A DNA stretch of 64,000 nucleotides from Atopobium fossor DSM 15642 (GCF_000483125.1 NZ_KI519553.1:933912-997911), one strand, 5' to 3'. Positions 37,370 to 47,592 are shown, counted from the stretch's first letter. Numbers and translations: made by a program. Notes: a model not told the origin generated them from the sequence alone.

Positions 37370-38128
37370 TTAGTGACCCTTGATAGAGTTAAGGAACTCA
37401 CGTGCACGCTCAGTTTGAGGGTGCTCAAAGAACTCATCAGGCGTACCTGCCTCAATAATGCGTCCATCTGCCATAAAGACCACACGGTTAGCCACACGAC
37501 GTGCAAAGTTCATCTCATGTGTAACAACCACCATGGTCATACCCTCATTGGCAAGCTCAACCATAACTTCCAACACCTCGTTGATCATCTCGGGATCAAG
37601 GGCAGAAGTTGGCTCATCAAACAACATTGCCTTAGGATGCATGGCTAAAGAACGTGCAATGGCTACACGTTGCTGCTGGCCTCCAGAAAGCATGGCAGGC
37701 ACTTTTGCAGCTTGCTCCTCCACGCCAACACGACGCAGTAGGTCCATAGCCTCTTTTTTGGCCTGTGTTTTATCACGCTTTAGCACCTCAATGGGACCCA
37801 TAGTGACATTTTCCAAAATAGTCTTATGCGCAAACAGATTAAAAGACTGGAACACCATGCCAACCTCAGCACGAATACGAGCAAGTTCTTTGCCCTCCTG
37901 AGGAAGCGGCGTACCATCAATAAGGATTTCTCCTTCATCAATGGTTTCCAGACGGTTAATGGTACGACACAAGGTAGATTTACCGGAACCAGAAGGTCCA
38001 ATAATGACAACTACCTCGCCCTTCTCGACAGACAAGTTAATGTCTTGCAAAACATGCAAGTTACCAAAGTGCTTATCTACACCACGCAGCTCAATAATGG
38101 GCTGAGTTTTAGAAGTCTGCTCTGCCAT
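37370..38128 (-). CDS. Polar amino-acid ABC transporter ATPase (GlnQ-like)
   Basis: This 252-residue ATPase has Walker [11 protein letters not shown]-loop [20 protein letters not shown], signature [17 protein letters not shown], Walker [15 protein letters not shown] and the H-loop [20 protein letters not shown], all typical of the GlnQ/HisP group. It follows the first permease gene by 18 bases. Together with two permeases and a binding lipoprotein it forms a complete importer for glutamate, glutamine or a similar amino acid. Confidence 0.94.
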   Translation of the reverse strand: MAEQTSKTQPIIELRGVDKHFGNLHVLQDINLSVEKGEVVVIIGPSGSGKSTLCRTINRLETIDEGEILIDGTPLPQEGKELARIRAEVGMVFQSFNLFAHKTILENVTMGPIEVLKRDKTQAKKEAMDLLRRVGVEEQAAKVPAMLSGGQQQRVAIARSLAMHPKAMLFDEPTSALDPEMINEVLEVMVELANEGMTMVVVTHEMNFARRVANRVVFMADGRIIEAGTPDEFFEHPQTERAREFLNSIKGH

Positions 38129-38146
38129 AATTCTCCGATCAAATAA

Positions 38147-38998
38147 TTACACGGGCTCTTCGTTAGAGCGACCCAAAACCTGTGTACCGCTGCGACGCGC
38201 CAAGTAAATGGACAGCTGGTTAATAACGTAGTTGAGCAAAATATAAATGAGCGCCACTACAAAGTATGTGGACACCAGTGCATCGTAATTGGTGATAAGT
38301 ACACGCGCATTTTGCAACAGGTCAGGATAGCTCACAATGTACGCCACCGTGGTGTCTTTTACTACAACAACCAGCTGCGAAATAAGCGAAGGAATAACAA
38401 ATTTAATTGCCTGTGGTAGCACAATCTTAAACGTTGTTTGCGTACGACTCATACCTAAAGAAATGGCTGCTTCCCGCTGCCCCTTAGGAACTGCATTCAT
38501 GCCGGCACGGAGTACTTCTGCCAAAACGCCAGAGGCTGCAAATGCAATAGGAAGGGTAAGCATCCAAAACGTAGGCAATCTCAAACCATACTGTGGAATA
38601 ACAAGAAAGAAAAAGTAAATCAAAAGCAGGCTAGGAACACCGCGGAAGAAGTTAATAATCACGCGAGAAATAGTGCTAAGTACAGCAATCTTGGAGCGAC
38701 GACCCAACATAAGCACCAAGCCCAAAAATAGGGCAAGAATACCTGCAGTGATAGAAACTTCTAACGTACCTACAAAGCCTTCGGCCAAAAAACGCCACGT
38801 GGTCCAGTAGGTAAAGAAGCGCCAGTAGGAAGCAGATAACTGACCAGTAACATAAAAACGATGTACAATTGCCAGCACACCAAGCGCAACCAATATAGAC
38901 GCAACAATGGTACCTATAAGAATCTTACGCTGTGTCTTTGGACCAGGCTGCTCGTAGAGGACATCGCGCATGGATGTGGTATCGCTATGAGCATTCAT
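38147..38998 (-). CDS. Polar amino-acid ABC transporter permease
   Basis: This 283-residue permease of the HisMQ/GlnP group has five or more membrane helices and the EAA-loop EVLRAGMNAVPKGQREAAISLGMS that docks on the ATPase. The N-terminal 35 residues are cytoplasmic and end with a first helix near 28-48. Its ATG overlaps the stop of the other permease gene (ATGA), so the two subunits are probably made in equal amounts. Confidence 0.92.
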   Translation of the reverse strand: MNAHSDTTSMRDVLYEQPGPKTQRKILIGTIVASILVALGVLAIVHRFYVTGQLSASYWRFFTYWTTWRFLAEGFVGTLEVSITAGILALFLGLVLMLGRRSKIAVLSTISRVIINFFRGVPSLLLIYFFFLVIPQYGLRLPTFWMLTLPIAFAASGVLAEVLRAGMNAVPKGQREAAISLGMSRTQTTFKIVLPQAIKFVIPSLISQLVVVVKDTTVAYIVSYPDLLQNARVLITNYDALVSTYFVVALIYILLNYVINQLSIYLARRSGTQVLGRSNEEPV

Positions 38999-39654
38999 CG
39001 CTTAATCCTCACTTTCTTGTCGAGCTTATCGCCAGCAAAACCAATGACAAACGCCGTAAGGGCATATCCTAAAGCAGAGATCATAAAGGGTAAAATACCA
39101 CCAACAGAACGTGTGTTAATAAAGGAAACCAAGCCCGTAAGCTCATGGGGAGACAGAGGAACCTGAGAGCCAAGCGCCGTAGTAAGCATAACGGCAATAA
39201 AAAGGTTGGTCATAGGCAAAATGGCCGAACGCAGTGCTTGGGGAATCACTACAAGGCGGAGCATTTGCATAAACGACAAACCCAAAGAGCGCGAAGCCTC
39301 AATCTGACCTACACCAATGGTATTGATGCCACTCATAAAGTTTGCAGAGCCAAATGCCGATGCAATAAGCACCGTGGTTACAATAACGCATTCACGATAA
39401 TCAAGCACTACCTTGAGGTTCGGCAGCGCATACACACAAATAACCAGCAAAGAAATGCCTGGGATGTTGCGAAATATCTGTACGTATAAGTCTCCCACCT
39501 TGCGCAAAGGCGCAATAGGGCTTACGCGCAGTACGGTAATAAACATTGATAAAAGCATGACAAAGGCAAACGAAACCAACGTCATAGACCAGGTAGTAAG
39601 TAAGGCCTGAACATACATATCACCATAAGTAGAAATAAGCTCCGAAAAACTCAA
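38995..39654 (-). CDS. Polar amino-acid ABC transporter permease, TTG start
   Basis: The second HisMQ-type permease, 219 residues. The EAA-loop region is INTIGVGQIEASRSLGLSFMQM, and FRNIPGISLLVICVY marks the second helix. No in-frame ATG has a ribosome site near the conserved N-terminus; TTG at 39652-39654 follows GGGGAGG by six bases and gives LSFSELISTYG, which I chose. A longer ATG frame (to 39705) lacks a site. The gap of 111 bases to the binding-protein gene holds no clear stem. Confidence 0.9.
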   Translation of the reverse strand: MSFSELISTYGDMYVQALLTTWSMTLVSFAFVMLLSMFITVLRVSPIAPLRKVGDLYVQIFRNIPGISLLVICVYALPNLKVVLDYRECVIVTTVLIASAFGSANFMSGINTIGVGQIEASRSLGLSFMQMLRLVVIPQALRSAILPMTNLFIAVMLTTALGSQVPLSPHELTGLVSFINTRSVGGILPFMISALGYALTAFVIGFAGDKLDKKVRIKR

Positions 39655-39765
39655 GGTACACCTCCCCAAAATGTAATAACGGCCCTCCGTGCATAGTAGC
39701 GTCACGAAGGGCCATTGCTTACTTAAACAGAGATTCTCTTGTGCTACAAAAGAAACCGAACTGTC

Positions 39766-40740
39766 TTAGCCTTCAATAACAGGAACATCAGGAGTTTCTG
39801 AAATGCCAGCACGATCACCAATGCAAATCTTCCAGAGCTGAGCCCAAGTACCATCTTCAATAACCTTCTTAAGGAAGCTATTAACAAAGGCTACGCCATC
39901 AGAGTTAAGAGGCAAACCAACGCCATAGTTATCCTTAGGACCAAAGGCATCACCAGCAAGACGGTACTTGCCAGGATTCTTGACCATGGCACCAGTCTGC
40001 ATGGTGATATCAATAACATAGGCATCTACACGACCCTGCTCCAAAGCAGTGCGCGCTTCCTCATCCGTACTGAATTCTTGGATGGTTGCCTTAGGAGCAA
40101 CATCTGCCAAGATGGAAGGACCAGTGGAGCCAGACTGAGCTGCTACGGTCTTGCCAGCCAAGTCATCCACGCTGTTGATATCCTTGTTATCAGCCTTTAC
40201 CAAAATACCTTGCTGTGATGTGTAGTAAGGACCTGCAAAGGAAATAACCTTCTTACGGTCATCATTGATGGTATAGGTAGCAAATACTGCATCTACCTGA
40301 TCATTTTGAAGTACAGACTCACGAGTATCAGAGGTTACCTGCGTTACCTCGTTCTTAGTCTGATCGCCCAAGATATAGCGAGTAAGCAACTGATAAAGAC
40401 CAGCATCAAAACCACGAACCGTGTTGTCCTTCTCATTGAGCAAAGCAAACAGAGTTGATGTCTTTACACCACCAACACGAAGAGTGCCTGCAGACTTAAC
40501 CTTCTTTGCCCACTCAGAAGCATCAATATCGGTATCAGAAGCAGTGGTACCCTTAGCGATAAGCTCATCGTATGCCTTTGCATCAAGCTCGGGAGAAGCA
40601 GACTTTACCTCATCGTCCTTCTTAATTTCTTCGCCCTCACTGCAACCAGCAAGTGTCAAAACAGCAGCTGTTGCTGCACTGCCAAGGCCAAGAGCAACAG
40701 CTTGACGCCTATTCATCATAAAATTTGAAATCTTCTCCAT
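39766..40740 (-). CDS. Polar amino-acid ABC substrate-binding lipoprotein
   Basis: This 324-residue binding protein has an N-terminus MEKISNFMMNRRQAVALG with a twin-arginine pair and a lipobox LAGC (Cys33), followed by a charged linker and the SBP_bac_3 domain: GTLRVGGVKTSTLFALLNE, RGFDAGLYQLLTRYILG and the late GVGLPLNSDGVAFVNSFLKK. The start at 40738-40740 follows GAGAGGAC; a start five codons up is less likely. Binding-protein genes first in the operon usually outnumber the permeases. The ligand is probably an acidic or polar amino acid. Confidence 0.9.
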   Translation of the reverse strand: MEKISNFMMNRRQAVALGLGSAATAAVLTLAGCSEGEEIKKDDEVKSASPELDAKAYDELIAKGTTASDTDIDASEWAKKVKSAGTLRVGGVKTSTLFALLNEKDNTVRGFDAGLYQLLTRYILGDQTKNEVTQVTSDTRESVLQNDQVDAVFATYTINDDRKKVISFAGPYYTSQQGILVKADNKDINSVDDLAGKTVAAQSGSTGPSILADVAPKATIQEFSTDEEARTALEQGRVDAYVIDITMQTGAMVKNPGKYRLAGDAFGPKDNYGVGLPLNSDGVAFVNSFLKKVIEDGTWAQLWKICIGDRAGISETPDVPVIEG

Positions 40741-40848
40741 GAGGTGTCCTCTCAAGAATAAAACTGGATATACCAGACCCTTTACACCATGCGTAAATGT
40801 ATTGGGTTATATTCCCCAAATTCGGGAGTATTTACAATCATTATAGAA

Positions 40849-40873
40849 AGGAGACCAACAAAATTGGTCTCCT
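40849..40873 (-). terminator. Intrinsic terminator after the M42 peptidase gene
   Basis: AGGAGACCAA (40849-40858) and TTGGTCTCCT (40864-40873) form a perfect 10-base stem with a five-base loop, about 80 bases after the M42 peptidase stop. On the minus strand it is followed by TTTCTATAAT. It separates the peptide genes from the amino-acid importer. Confidence 0.75.
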
Positions 40874-40951
40874 CCACTATCATGTAATTGCTATTTTACA
40901 AAATCAACACGTAATAGTTACAGTTAATTTTTGTAATATAAGGTAGATGGC

Positions 40952-42007
40952 TTACTTAGCATGTTCATCCATGACATAGGCACGAGTAAGCTTGGCGGTT
41001 TGCACCAATGCATCCACATGACAGCGTTCACGACCGTGTGTGTTAAGACAAGCCATACCAAAAGCGCCGCTCTTTATATTGTTGCCCAAACAATACGCAG
41101 CAGCCGCATCCGTAGAGTAACGGAAACATACTTGTGTATTCCACTTACCTTCATCACATACCTGTTGAGCTGCAGTAATAAGTTGGTTAGAAAGCTCCCA
41201 ATCGTATGGTCCACGTGCATCAGAAACAATAACGCCTACAGAATGCTCATCGCCATCATAGTCAGGACCAATCAGCGTAATATCTAAAGCAACATACTCG
41301 CTTACCTCGGCAGGCACAAAAGCTCCACCATGGCCAATTTCCTCAAAGATAGGAAATGCAAAAAGCGTATCAAATGCAGGTTTCTTACCCGTAGCCTTCA
41401 TCCACTGTAGAGTATCTAAAAGCACAGCTACAGCGGCCTTATCGTCAATATAACGGCCAACTATATAGCCGTTATCATATGACACAAAGTGAGGATCAAT
41501 AGCAACAATCGCACCAGGAGTTACACCCAGTGCGCGAGCATCATCCACTGTAGAAACGTCACCAATAATGGAAATGGACATGTGATCTTCATCACGGGGA
41601 GCTTCTTTGCAATCTTCAAAAACGTGTACAGAATGCTTATTGCAAATTACCTGACCATCAACCACATTACCATTGCGGCAGTGAATGCGTACGGTTTCCC
41701 CTTCGATGGAATGATAGTTAATACCACCTAGCTGGCGAACACGCAAAGTGCCATCATCATTAAAGCCACGGACGATAAGACCAATGGTGTCTAAGTGGGC
41801 ACCTAAACAGACCGTTTTACTGGAATCATTACCAGCCACTCGCACATACGCAGTAGACTTGTTGTCCGTATACATGCTATAGCCCATATCATCAAGCAGT
41901 TGCTTAAGATAGGCATGAATTTCTGGGTAGTAACCAACGGGGCTATCTACCTCAATAAGGTTACGTGTTGTGTCAATCAAATACTGAGCATCAATGTCAT
42001 ATGTCAT
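40952..42007 (-). CDS. M42-family glutamyl aminopeptidase-like metallopeptidase
   Basis: The 351-residue protein resembles M42 aminopeptidases, which release N-terminal residues from short peptides using two metal ions. Metal-site motifs are GAHLDTIG (His and Asp), RYIDDKAA (bridging Asp), IFEEIGHGG (catalytic and binding glutamates) and the late HGRERCHVDA. Members may form large tetrahedral particles. It lies 33 bases after pepT, upstream of which are the oligopeptide importer genes, so the set takes up and digests peptides. Confidence 0.9.
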   Translation of the reverse strand: MTYDIDAQYLIDTTRNLIEVDSPVGYYPEIHAYLKQLLDDMGYSMYTDNKSTAYVRVAGNDSSKTVCLGAHLDTIGLIVRGFNDDGTLRVRQLGGINYHSIEGETVRIHCRNGNVVDGQVICNKHSVHVFEDCKEAPRDEDHMSISIIGDVSTVDDARALGVTPGAIVAIDPHFVSYDNGYIVGRYIDDKAAVAVLLDTLQWMKATGKKPAFDTLFAFPIFEEIGHGGAFVPAEVSEYVALDITLIGPDYDGDEHSVGVIVSDARGPYDWELSNQLITAAQQVCDEGKWNTQVCFRYSTDAAAAYCLGNNIKSGAFGMACLNTHGRERCHVDALVQTAKLTRAYVMDEHAK

Positions 42008-42040
42008 GAGTTTCTCTTCCTCCTCATACGGTATATATAT

Positions 42041-43294
42041 TTAAGCTACCTGGGGTTTTGCGTACAATGCAACCAACTCTTGCAACATGTCTACCATTGC
42101 CTCTAACTCTGGCACAGGTACAAACTCGCGCACGCCATGAGCATTGTAGTAACATGCGGATAAATTTGCACAGGCAAAACCACGGAAAGATAGCTGGCTG
42201 CCGTCAGTACCACCACGCATAGGAATGCAGGTCATCTCGGTATTAATACTTGCATAGGCACGACGTGCGTTATCAATCAGGTGCTTGTACTCAGGCTTAG
42301 TAACAATGTCCGCTAGGTTGTGATACTGATCATGTACCTCAACTGTCAGAACCTCTTGTTCAAATTGAGTATTTATAAACGCAGCAGCATCGCGCATGGT
42401 TTGCTTGCGCTTCTCTACCAAAGCTTGGTCATGATCACGAATAATATAGTCTGCTGCAGCCTGCTCACAGTCACCACTCATACGCTCAAGATAATAAAAA
42501 CCATCATAGTCCTGAGTATATTCAGGACGTTCTTGCGCAGGAATCATCTGATGAAACTTCATGATAGTCTCAGCTGCGTTAATCATAACGCCCTTGGCGG
42601 TACCCGTATGGACAGACAACCCCTTAGCACGCACATTTACCTCAGCAGCATTAAAGGTTTCGTAGCAAAACTCACCCAAAGGACCACCATCAATGGTGTA
42701 GCCAAAACTTGCACCAAACTTTTTAATGTCCAGCAAAGCGGCACCATGCCCAATTTCCTCGTCAGGCACAAAAGCTATTGAAATGCGAGGATGGGGCAAA
42801 GAAGGATTGTCCTTAAGGCGTGCAAGAAGCGAGACAATCATTGCTATACCAGCCTTGTCGTCACCACCTAACAGTGAGGTGCCGTCTGTGGTAATAAGGT
42901 CCCAACCAATCATGTTGGCAAGATGGGTATTGGTTTGAGGAGAAACGTAAACTTCTTTACCGTCACGATCTGTACCAATCACCAACTTACCGCCCTCATA
43001 ATGCTTAATCTGAGGGTGGACGGGATTACCATAACTTTGCCAAGCAGTATCCAAATGACAGCACAAGCCAAGTGCAGGAAGATCTTCTGCACCCTCAGAA
43101 GCAGGCCAATAGGCCGTAAGATAGGCATGTTCATCTACCACAACATCCTGTGCACCCAACTCTTTCAAGTCATCAGCAACTACGCGAGCAGCCTCAAATT
43201 GACTGGGTGTAGAAGGAACGGTATCCGCTGTCAAAGGATTAGACTGTGAAGCAACCTCGCAGTATTTTATAAAGCGATCAACAACATCACTCAT
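42041..43294 (-). CDS. pepT: Peptidase T (tripeptide aminopeptidase, M20B)
   Basis: PepT removes N-terminal residues from tripeptides. The 417-residue protein has the zinc-site motifs GLCCHLDTA, LLGGDDKAGIAMI, PDEEIGHGA and IDGGPLGE, the dimerisation-domain landmark GTAKGVMINAAETIMKFHQ, and the closing MRGGTDGSQLSFRGF. Length and order match E. coli PepT. It lies between the M42 peptidase and oppF, 69 bases downstream of the latter. Confidence 0.95.
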   Translation of the reverse strand: MSDVVDRFIKYCEVASQSNPLTADTVPSTPSQFEAARVVADDLKELGAQDVVVDEHAYLTAYWPASEGAEDLPALGLCCHLDTAWQSYGNPVHPQIKHYEGGKLVIGTDRDGKEVYVSPQTNTHLANMIGWDLITTDGTSLLGGDDKAGIAMIVSLLARLKDNPSLPHPRISIAFVPDEEIGHGAALLDIKKFGASFGYTIDGGPLGEFCYETFNAAEVNVRAKGLSVHTGTAKGVMINAAETIMKFHQMIPAQERPEYTQDYDGFYYLERMSGDCEQAAADYIIRDHDQALVEKRKQTMRDAAAFINTQFEQEVLTVEVHDQYHNLADIVTKPEYKHLIDNARRAYASINTEMTCIPMRGGTDGSQLSFRGFACANLSACYYNAHGVREFVPVPELEAMVDMLQELVALYAKPQVA

Positions 43295-43363
43295 AACATG
43301 CCTTTCATAACGGTAGGGCCCGCTACCTGTGCGGACCCTACAAATTCACAATTGACGTAACTA

Positions 43364-44431
43364 TTACACCACCGCATTTTCAGCCATACTTGCCACCAAC
43401 ACGGAATTAAGCGAAAGTTCACGCTCTGCTTCAGACAAAGTCTTGTCATACAGATGGCAAGCGCACATATGACCGCTTTCCACCTCAAAAAGCTTAGGTT
43501 CTCGCTCAGTGCATACCTTCATACATTTGGTGCAACGCGTATTAAATACGCAGCCCTTGGGAGGATTGGTGGGGCTTGGAACATCACCTTGTAAGATTTG
43601 CTTATCTTGAATGCGTTCATGTGCAATCCGAGGAATAACATCCAATAAGGCCTGGGTATAGGGGTGTAAGGGTTTCTCAAAAAGCTCGTCCTTGCTTGCC
43701 AGCTCCATCTCGTGACCAAGGTACATAACCATAACAGTATCGGAAATATGTTTTACAACCGAAAGGTCATGACTAATAAAGATATACGAGAGGCCCAATT
43801 TTTCTTGTAGCTCTTCTAATAAGTTAATAACCTTTGCCTGAACCGAAACATCCAAAGCAGAAACTGGCTCATCGCATACCACAATCTCTGGAACTAGGGC
43901 AATGGCACGAGCAATGCCAATACGCTGACGCTGACCTCCAGAAAACTCGTGTGGATAGCGGTATTTGTAAGACAAATCCAAATTTACCGCTTCCATGACC
44001 TCCTCAATACGGCGGTCACGATCTTCCTTGGTCTTACAAACGCCTGCAATATCCAAAGGCTCGGCAATGATGTCGGCAACTGTCATGCGAGGGTTAAGTG
44101 AACTATAGGGATCTTGGAAGATGAGTTTGAGCTTCTGTCGAGCCTCAGTTAGCTCATTGCCACTCAAACTTGTAAAATCTGTATCTCCCACATAGACCTT
44201 ACCGCTGGTAGGTTCGGTTAAACGCAAGATACACTTACCGGTGGTAGATTTTCCACAGCCGGACTCACCTACAATGGCAAAAGTCTCGCCACGGTGCAGT
44301 TCAAACGATACGTCCTCCAAAGCATGAACGGTCTGAGAAGCCTTGCCAAAAAAACCCTTCTTAATGGGATAACGCTTGGTAAGATGTTCTGCCTTTAAAA
44401 CCACATCGTTGGAATCAAAATTTTTGCCCAT
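43364..44431 (-). CDS. oppF: Oligopeptide ABC transporter ATPase OppF
   Basis: The 355-residue ATPase has Walker [10 protein letters not shown], the signature FSGGQRQRIGIARAIA, Walker B IVVCDEPVSALDVS and the C-terminal oligopeptide/dipeptide domain with CVFNTRCTKCMKVC. Four cysteines there are typical and may bind an iron-sulfur cluster, as reported for some Opp ATPases. It follows oppD by 2 bases. Confidence 0.95.
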   Translation of the reverse strand: MGKNFDSNDVVLKAEHLTKRYPIKKGFFGKASQTVHALEDVSFELHRGETFAIVGESGCGKSTTGKCILRLTEPTSGKVYVGDTDFTSLSGNELTEARQKLKLIFQDPYSSLNPRMTVADIIAEPLDIAGVCKTKEDRDRRIEEVMEAVNLDLSYKYRYPHEFSGGQRQRIGIARAIALVPEIVVCDEPVSALDVSVQAKVINLLEELQEKLGLSYIFISHDLSVVKHISDTVMVMYLGHEMELASKDELFEKPLHPYTQALLDVIPRIAHERIQDKQILQGDVPSPTNPPKGCVFNTRCTKCMKVCTEREPKLFEVESGHMCACHLYDKTLSEAERELSLNSVLVASMAENAVV

Positions 44432-44433
44432 GC

Positions 44434-45531
44434 CTATTCACCCCAGCTATCTGTATACATCCAGCAGGCAACCCTATGGTTCTTATCGCCCTTAACCGGC
44501 TCAAACTCAGGAGCATGTCTGCGGCAAATATCCTTTGCAAAGGGACAACGAGGATGGAAAGGACAACCATGAGGCATCTCTGCCAGCATGGGAACATTAC
44601 CAGGAATTGCATAGAGGGTATCTACAGCAGAATCCAGAGAAGGAATAGAATCAATAAGACCCTTGGAATAAGGATGTAAGGGATTGGTAAACAGCTCTGG
44701 CGCTACGGTATACTCCACTTTGTGACCAGCATACATTACCAAAACCCAGTCTGCCATCTCGGATACAACACCCATGTCATGCGTAATAAGCATGACAGCC
44801 ATGCCTAGTTCCTCTCGCATGCGATCAATAAGCTGCAAAATCTGAGCTTGGATAGTCACATCCAAAGCTGTGGTAGGCTCGTCACAAATAAGCAATTCTG
44901 GTTGACAAGCCAAAGCCATAGCAATCATGATGCGCTGACGCATACCACCAGATAACTCATGCGGATAGCTTTTGAAGATCTTCTCGGGAGCAGGGATACC
45001 AACCAGCTTAATCATCTGAAGTGCACGGGCATCTGCATCCTTTTTGCTCATCTTGGGATTATGAACCAAAATGCCCTCGCGAATTTGCTTTCCCGCTGTC
45101 ATAACAGGATTGAGCGAAGTCATGGGTTCCTGGAAAATCATACCTAGCTTATTACCACGGTATTGACGCATCTCATCAGCTGTCAGTTTGGTCATGTCTA
45201 CACCGGACAGCTCAATAGAACCATTGGTAATCTTTGCTGGAGGCGTAGGCAACAAGCCCATTACAGCCAACGCCGTCATAGACTTACCACAGCCGGACTC
45301 ACCTACAACTGCCAGAGTTTCTCCCTTGCGCATGATGAAAGACAAATCCGTAATAGCAGGCAATGCACCATCCTCAGTAAAGAGGGTGACACTCAAATCC
45401 TTTACGCGCAAAAGTACTTCTCGGCGGTCGCCTTCTTTAAGACGAGCGCCTACCAAGTCTTCTGCCAGCTCTGCATATTCCTGAGCAACAACATCGGAAT
45501 TGGTCACATGTTTAATTTCTTTCTCGGTCAT
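44434..45531 (-). CDS. oppD: Oligopeptide ABC transporter ATPase OppD
   Basis: The 365-residue ATPase has Walker [10 protein letters not shown], signature [16 protein letters not shown], Walker [15 protein letters not shown] and the oligopeptide domain with [14 protein letters not shown]. An N-terminal stretch of about 40 residues precedes the ATPase domain. The start at 45529-45531 follows GGAGGAAAC; a longer frame reaching into oppC was rejected. It pairs with OppF on the membrane subunits. Confidence 0.95.
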   Translation of the reverse strand: MTEKEIKHVTNSDVVAQEYAELAEDLVGARLKEGDRREVLLRVKDLSVTLFTEDGALPAITDLSFIMRKGETLAVVGESGCGKSMTALAVMGLLPTPPAKITNGSIELSGVDMTKLTADEMRQYRGNKLGMIFQEPMTSLNPVMTAGKQIREGILVHNPKMSKKDADARALQMIKLVGIPAPEKIFKSYPHELSGGMRQRIMIAMALACQPELLICDEPTTALDVTIQAQILQLIDRMREELGMAVMLITHDMGVVSEMADWVLVMYAGHKVEYTVAPELFTNPLHPYSKGLIDSIPSLDSAVDTLYAIPGNVPMLAEMPHGCPFHPRCPFAKDICRRHAPEFEPVKGDKNHRVACWMYTDSWGE

Positions 45532-45544
45532 GTTTCCTCCTCCC

Positions 45545-46501
45545 TTATGAACGCATCTTGGGGTCAAGTGCATCACGCAGTGCATCGCCCAAAAGATTGA
45601 ATGCCATTACCGTAATGATTACCGCCAAACCAGGCACAATAGAATAGTTAGTATTGGACTGGATATAAGGTTGCGATGCAGAAATCATCTGTCCCCAAGA
45701 AGCCATAGGAGGTTGAACACCCAAACCCAAGAAGGACAATGATGCCTCGGACAAAATGGCATTAGGAATACCTAAGGTCGAGACAATAATGAGTGTGGAC
45801 ACGCAGTTAGGAAGCAAGTGCTTCATAATGATGCGCCAACTTTTACCACCACTCAAAATACAAGACTGAATGTATTCAGAGCTCTTTAAGCGCATCACGT
45901 CACCACGCACTAAACGTGCAGTACTAGTCCACATAAGCAGACCCAATGCTACATACAGGTTAGTCAAGCCAGGACCCATTACAAACATCACAACGATGGC
46001 AAAAAGTAAGAAGGGGAATGACGAGAAGACCTGGATGATGAAGGAGATAACGGCATCTACCCAGCCACCAAAATAGCCAGCGCAAACACCAGCAAAGAAG
46101 CCAATGAGAAGTGCAAGTAACTGAGATACTACGCCTACAGACAAAGAAACACGGCAACCATAGATGATGCGCGATAAAATATCGCGTCCAAACTCATCTG
46201 TACCAAAGAGGTGTGCAGCAGAAGGATTCTGCAACATATCTCCCAAAGATTGAGCATCAGGATCGTAGGGAGCAAGCAAAGGAGCAAAAATAGCCACTAC
46301 TACCAATACCGCAACTATACCTAGACAAAACATGCCCAGTTTATTTTTCTTAAAAATGTTCCAGCTTACCGCCCAATAGCTCTCTGCGCGCTTCTTTGAT
46401 GAAGCAATGCGCTCGACTGTTTGAGCTTGAGCGGCAGACGCAGCAATACGCTCAACTTCCTTGGTTTTTTTGGAAGTATTGTCATTTGTTAACAGTGCCA
46501 T
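45545..46501 (-). CDS. oppC: Oligopeptide ABC transporter permease OppC
   Basis: This 318-residue permease has a cytoplasmic N-terminus of about 50 residues, the OppC_N helix (WNIFKKNKLGMFCLGIVAVL), six membrane helices and the coupling loop MRLKSSEYIQSCILSGGKSW. LFGTDEFGRDILSRIIYG is the family landmark. Its ATG overlaps the oppB stop by one base (TAATG). Confidence 0.95.
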   Translation of the reverse strand: MALLTNDNTSKKTKEVERIAASAAQAQTVERIASSKKRAESYWAVSWNIFKKNKLGMFCLGIVAVLVVVAIFAPLLAPYDPDAQSLGDMLQNPSAAHLFGTDEFGRDILSRIIYGCRVSLSVGVVSQLLALLIGFFAGVCAGYFGGWVDAVISFIIQVFSSFPFLLFAIVVMFVMGPGLTNLYVALGLLMWTSTARLVRGDVMRLKSSEYIQSCILSGGKSWRIIMKHLLPNCVSTLIIVSTLGIPNAILSEASLSFLGLGVQPPMASWGQMISASQPYIQSNTNYSIVPGLAVIITVMAFNLLGDALRDALDPKMRS

Positions 46502-47436
46502 TATTCTGCTGCCTCCCCTCCGAGTCGAATGCGCGGGTCTACTACTGCATAGAGAATATCTACAAGCAAGTACACGACAACGCAGATAAATGCAATGTAC
46601 ATAACGCCACCCTGAATGAGAGGTAGATCGCGTGCATTAATTGCATCCAACAAAAGCTTGCCCATACCAGGTATGCCAAAAACGGACTCGATAAGCAATG
46701 AGCCGGTAAGGATGTTACCCAACTGCGTACCAGCAATGGTAATGATAGGAATCAGAGCATTACGCAAACCATGAACCAAAATGATGGCACGAGGCTTTAG
46801 TCCCTTAGCTTCTGCCGTACGCATAAAGTCTTGGTTAAGCACATCCAACATGGAAGTACGTGTAACGCGAGCAATAGATGCAGCATATTGCGTACCTAAT
46901 GCAATAACGGGAAGAACGTAGCTGGCAGGCGTTTTAACACCTGAAAGAGGGAACCACTTGAGGGTAAGAGCAAAAATAATTTGTACAATAATTGCCACCC
47001 AAAAAGAAGGTGCAGAAATACCCAAAATGGAAAGCGTCATAAGTGTGCGATCTGGCCATTTACCATGGAAAACAGCAGCAAGTACGCCAATTACTAAACC
47101 AAAGACTAACGCAAACAAATAGGCTAATCCTGCAAGCGTACCAGTAATGGCAATTGCTTTACCAATCAAAAAGATAACAGGCTTTTTTTGCGTATAAGAT
47201 GTACCAAAATCGCCGCCAAGCATTCCGGTAAACCAATTGGCATACTGTTCGGGAATAGGCTTATCAAGACCCATGTTGTGTCGTACTTGAGCAATAGTTT
47301 GCTCATCGGCCATGTCGCCCATCATGATGCGAATGGGATCTCCAGGAACAATATTAAGTACAAAAAATGTAATAAGCGAAATACAAAAAATAACGCCCAA
47401 TGCCTGTAAAACCCTCTTTGTGAGGAAGCTCCTCAT
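46501..47436 (-). CDS. oppB: Oligopeptide ABC transporter permease OppB
   Basis: This 311-residue permease starts MRSFLTKRVLQALGVIF, the usual OppB opening, and has LNIVPGDPIRIMMGD, about six membrane helices and the coupling loop RVTRTSMLDVLNQDFMRTAEAKG. The start at 47434-47436 follows TAGGAGGGG rather than the ATG ten codons up. It lies after a stem-loop that follows oppA, so the permease and ATPase genes are probably expressed below oppA. Confidence 0.95.
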   Translation of the reverse strand: MRSFLTKRVLQALGVIFCISLITFFVLNIVPGDPIRIMMGDMADEQTIAQVRHNMGLDKPIPEQYANWFTGMLGGDFGTSYTQKKPVIFLIGKAIAITGTLAGLAYLFALVFGLVIGVLAAVFHGKWPDRTLMTLSILGISAPSFWVAIIVQIIFALTLKWFPLSGVKTPASYVLPVIALGTQYAASIARVTRTSMLDVLNQDFMRTAEAKGLKPRAIILVHGLRNALIPIITIAGTQLGNILTGSLLIESVFGIPGMGKLLLDAINARDLPLIQGGVMYIAFICVVVYLLVDILYAVVDPRIRLGGEAAE

Positions 47437-47530
47437 CTGGCCCCTCCTATCCTTTACGAGACACACTATTCATATATGCAATGCATCCAAACCACCGTAA
47501 TTTCTTCCTTATGCATTGAAAAGATGAAAC

Positions 47531-47560
47531 AAAGGCGCTGCTTTTTGCTGCAGCGCCTTT
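47531..47560 (-). terminator. Stem-loop between oppA and oppB
   Basis: AAAGGCGCTGC (47531-47541) and GCAGCGCCTTT (47550-47560) form a perfect 11-base stem with an eight-base loop, 32 bases after the oppA stop. A-T ends and a loop rich in T suit partial termination, leaving more binding protein than transporter. Confidence 0.8.
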
Positions 47561-47592
47561 TAGTGTGTTATACCTTAGACTTTGCAGGTAAT

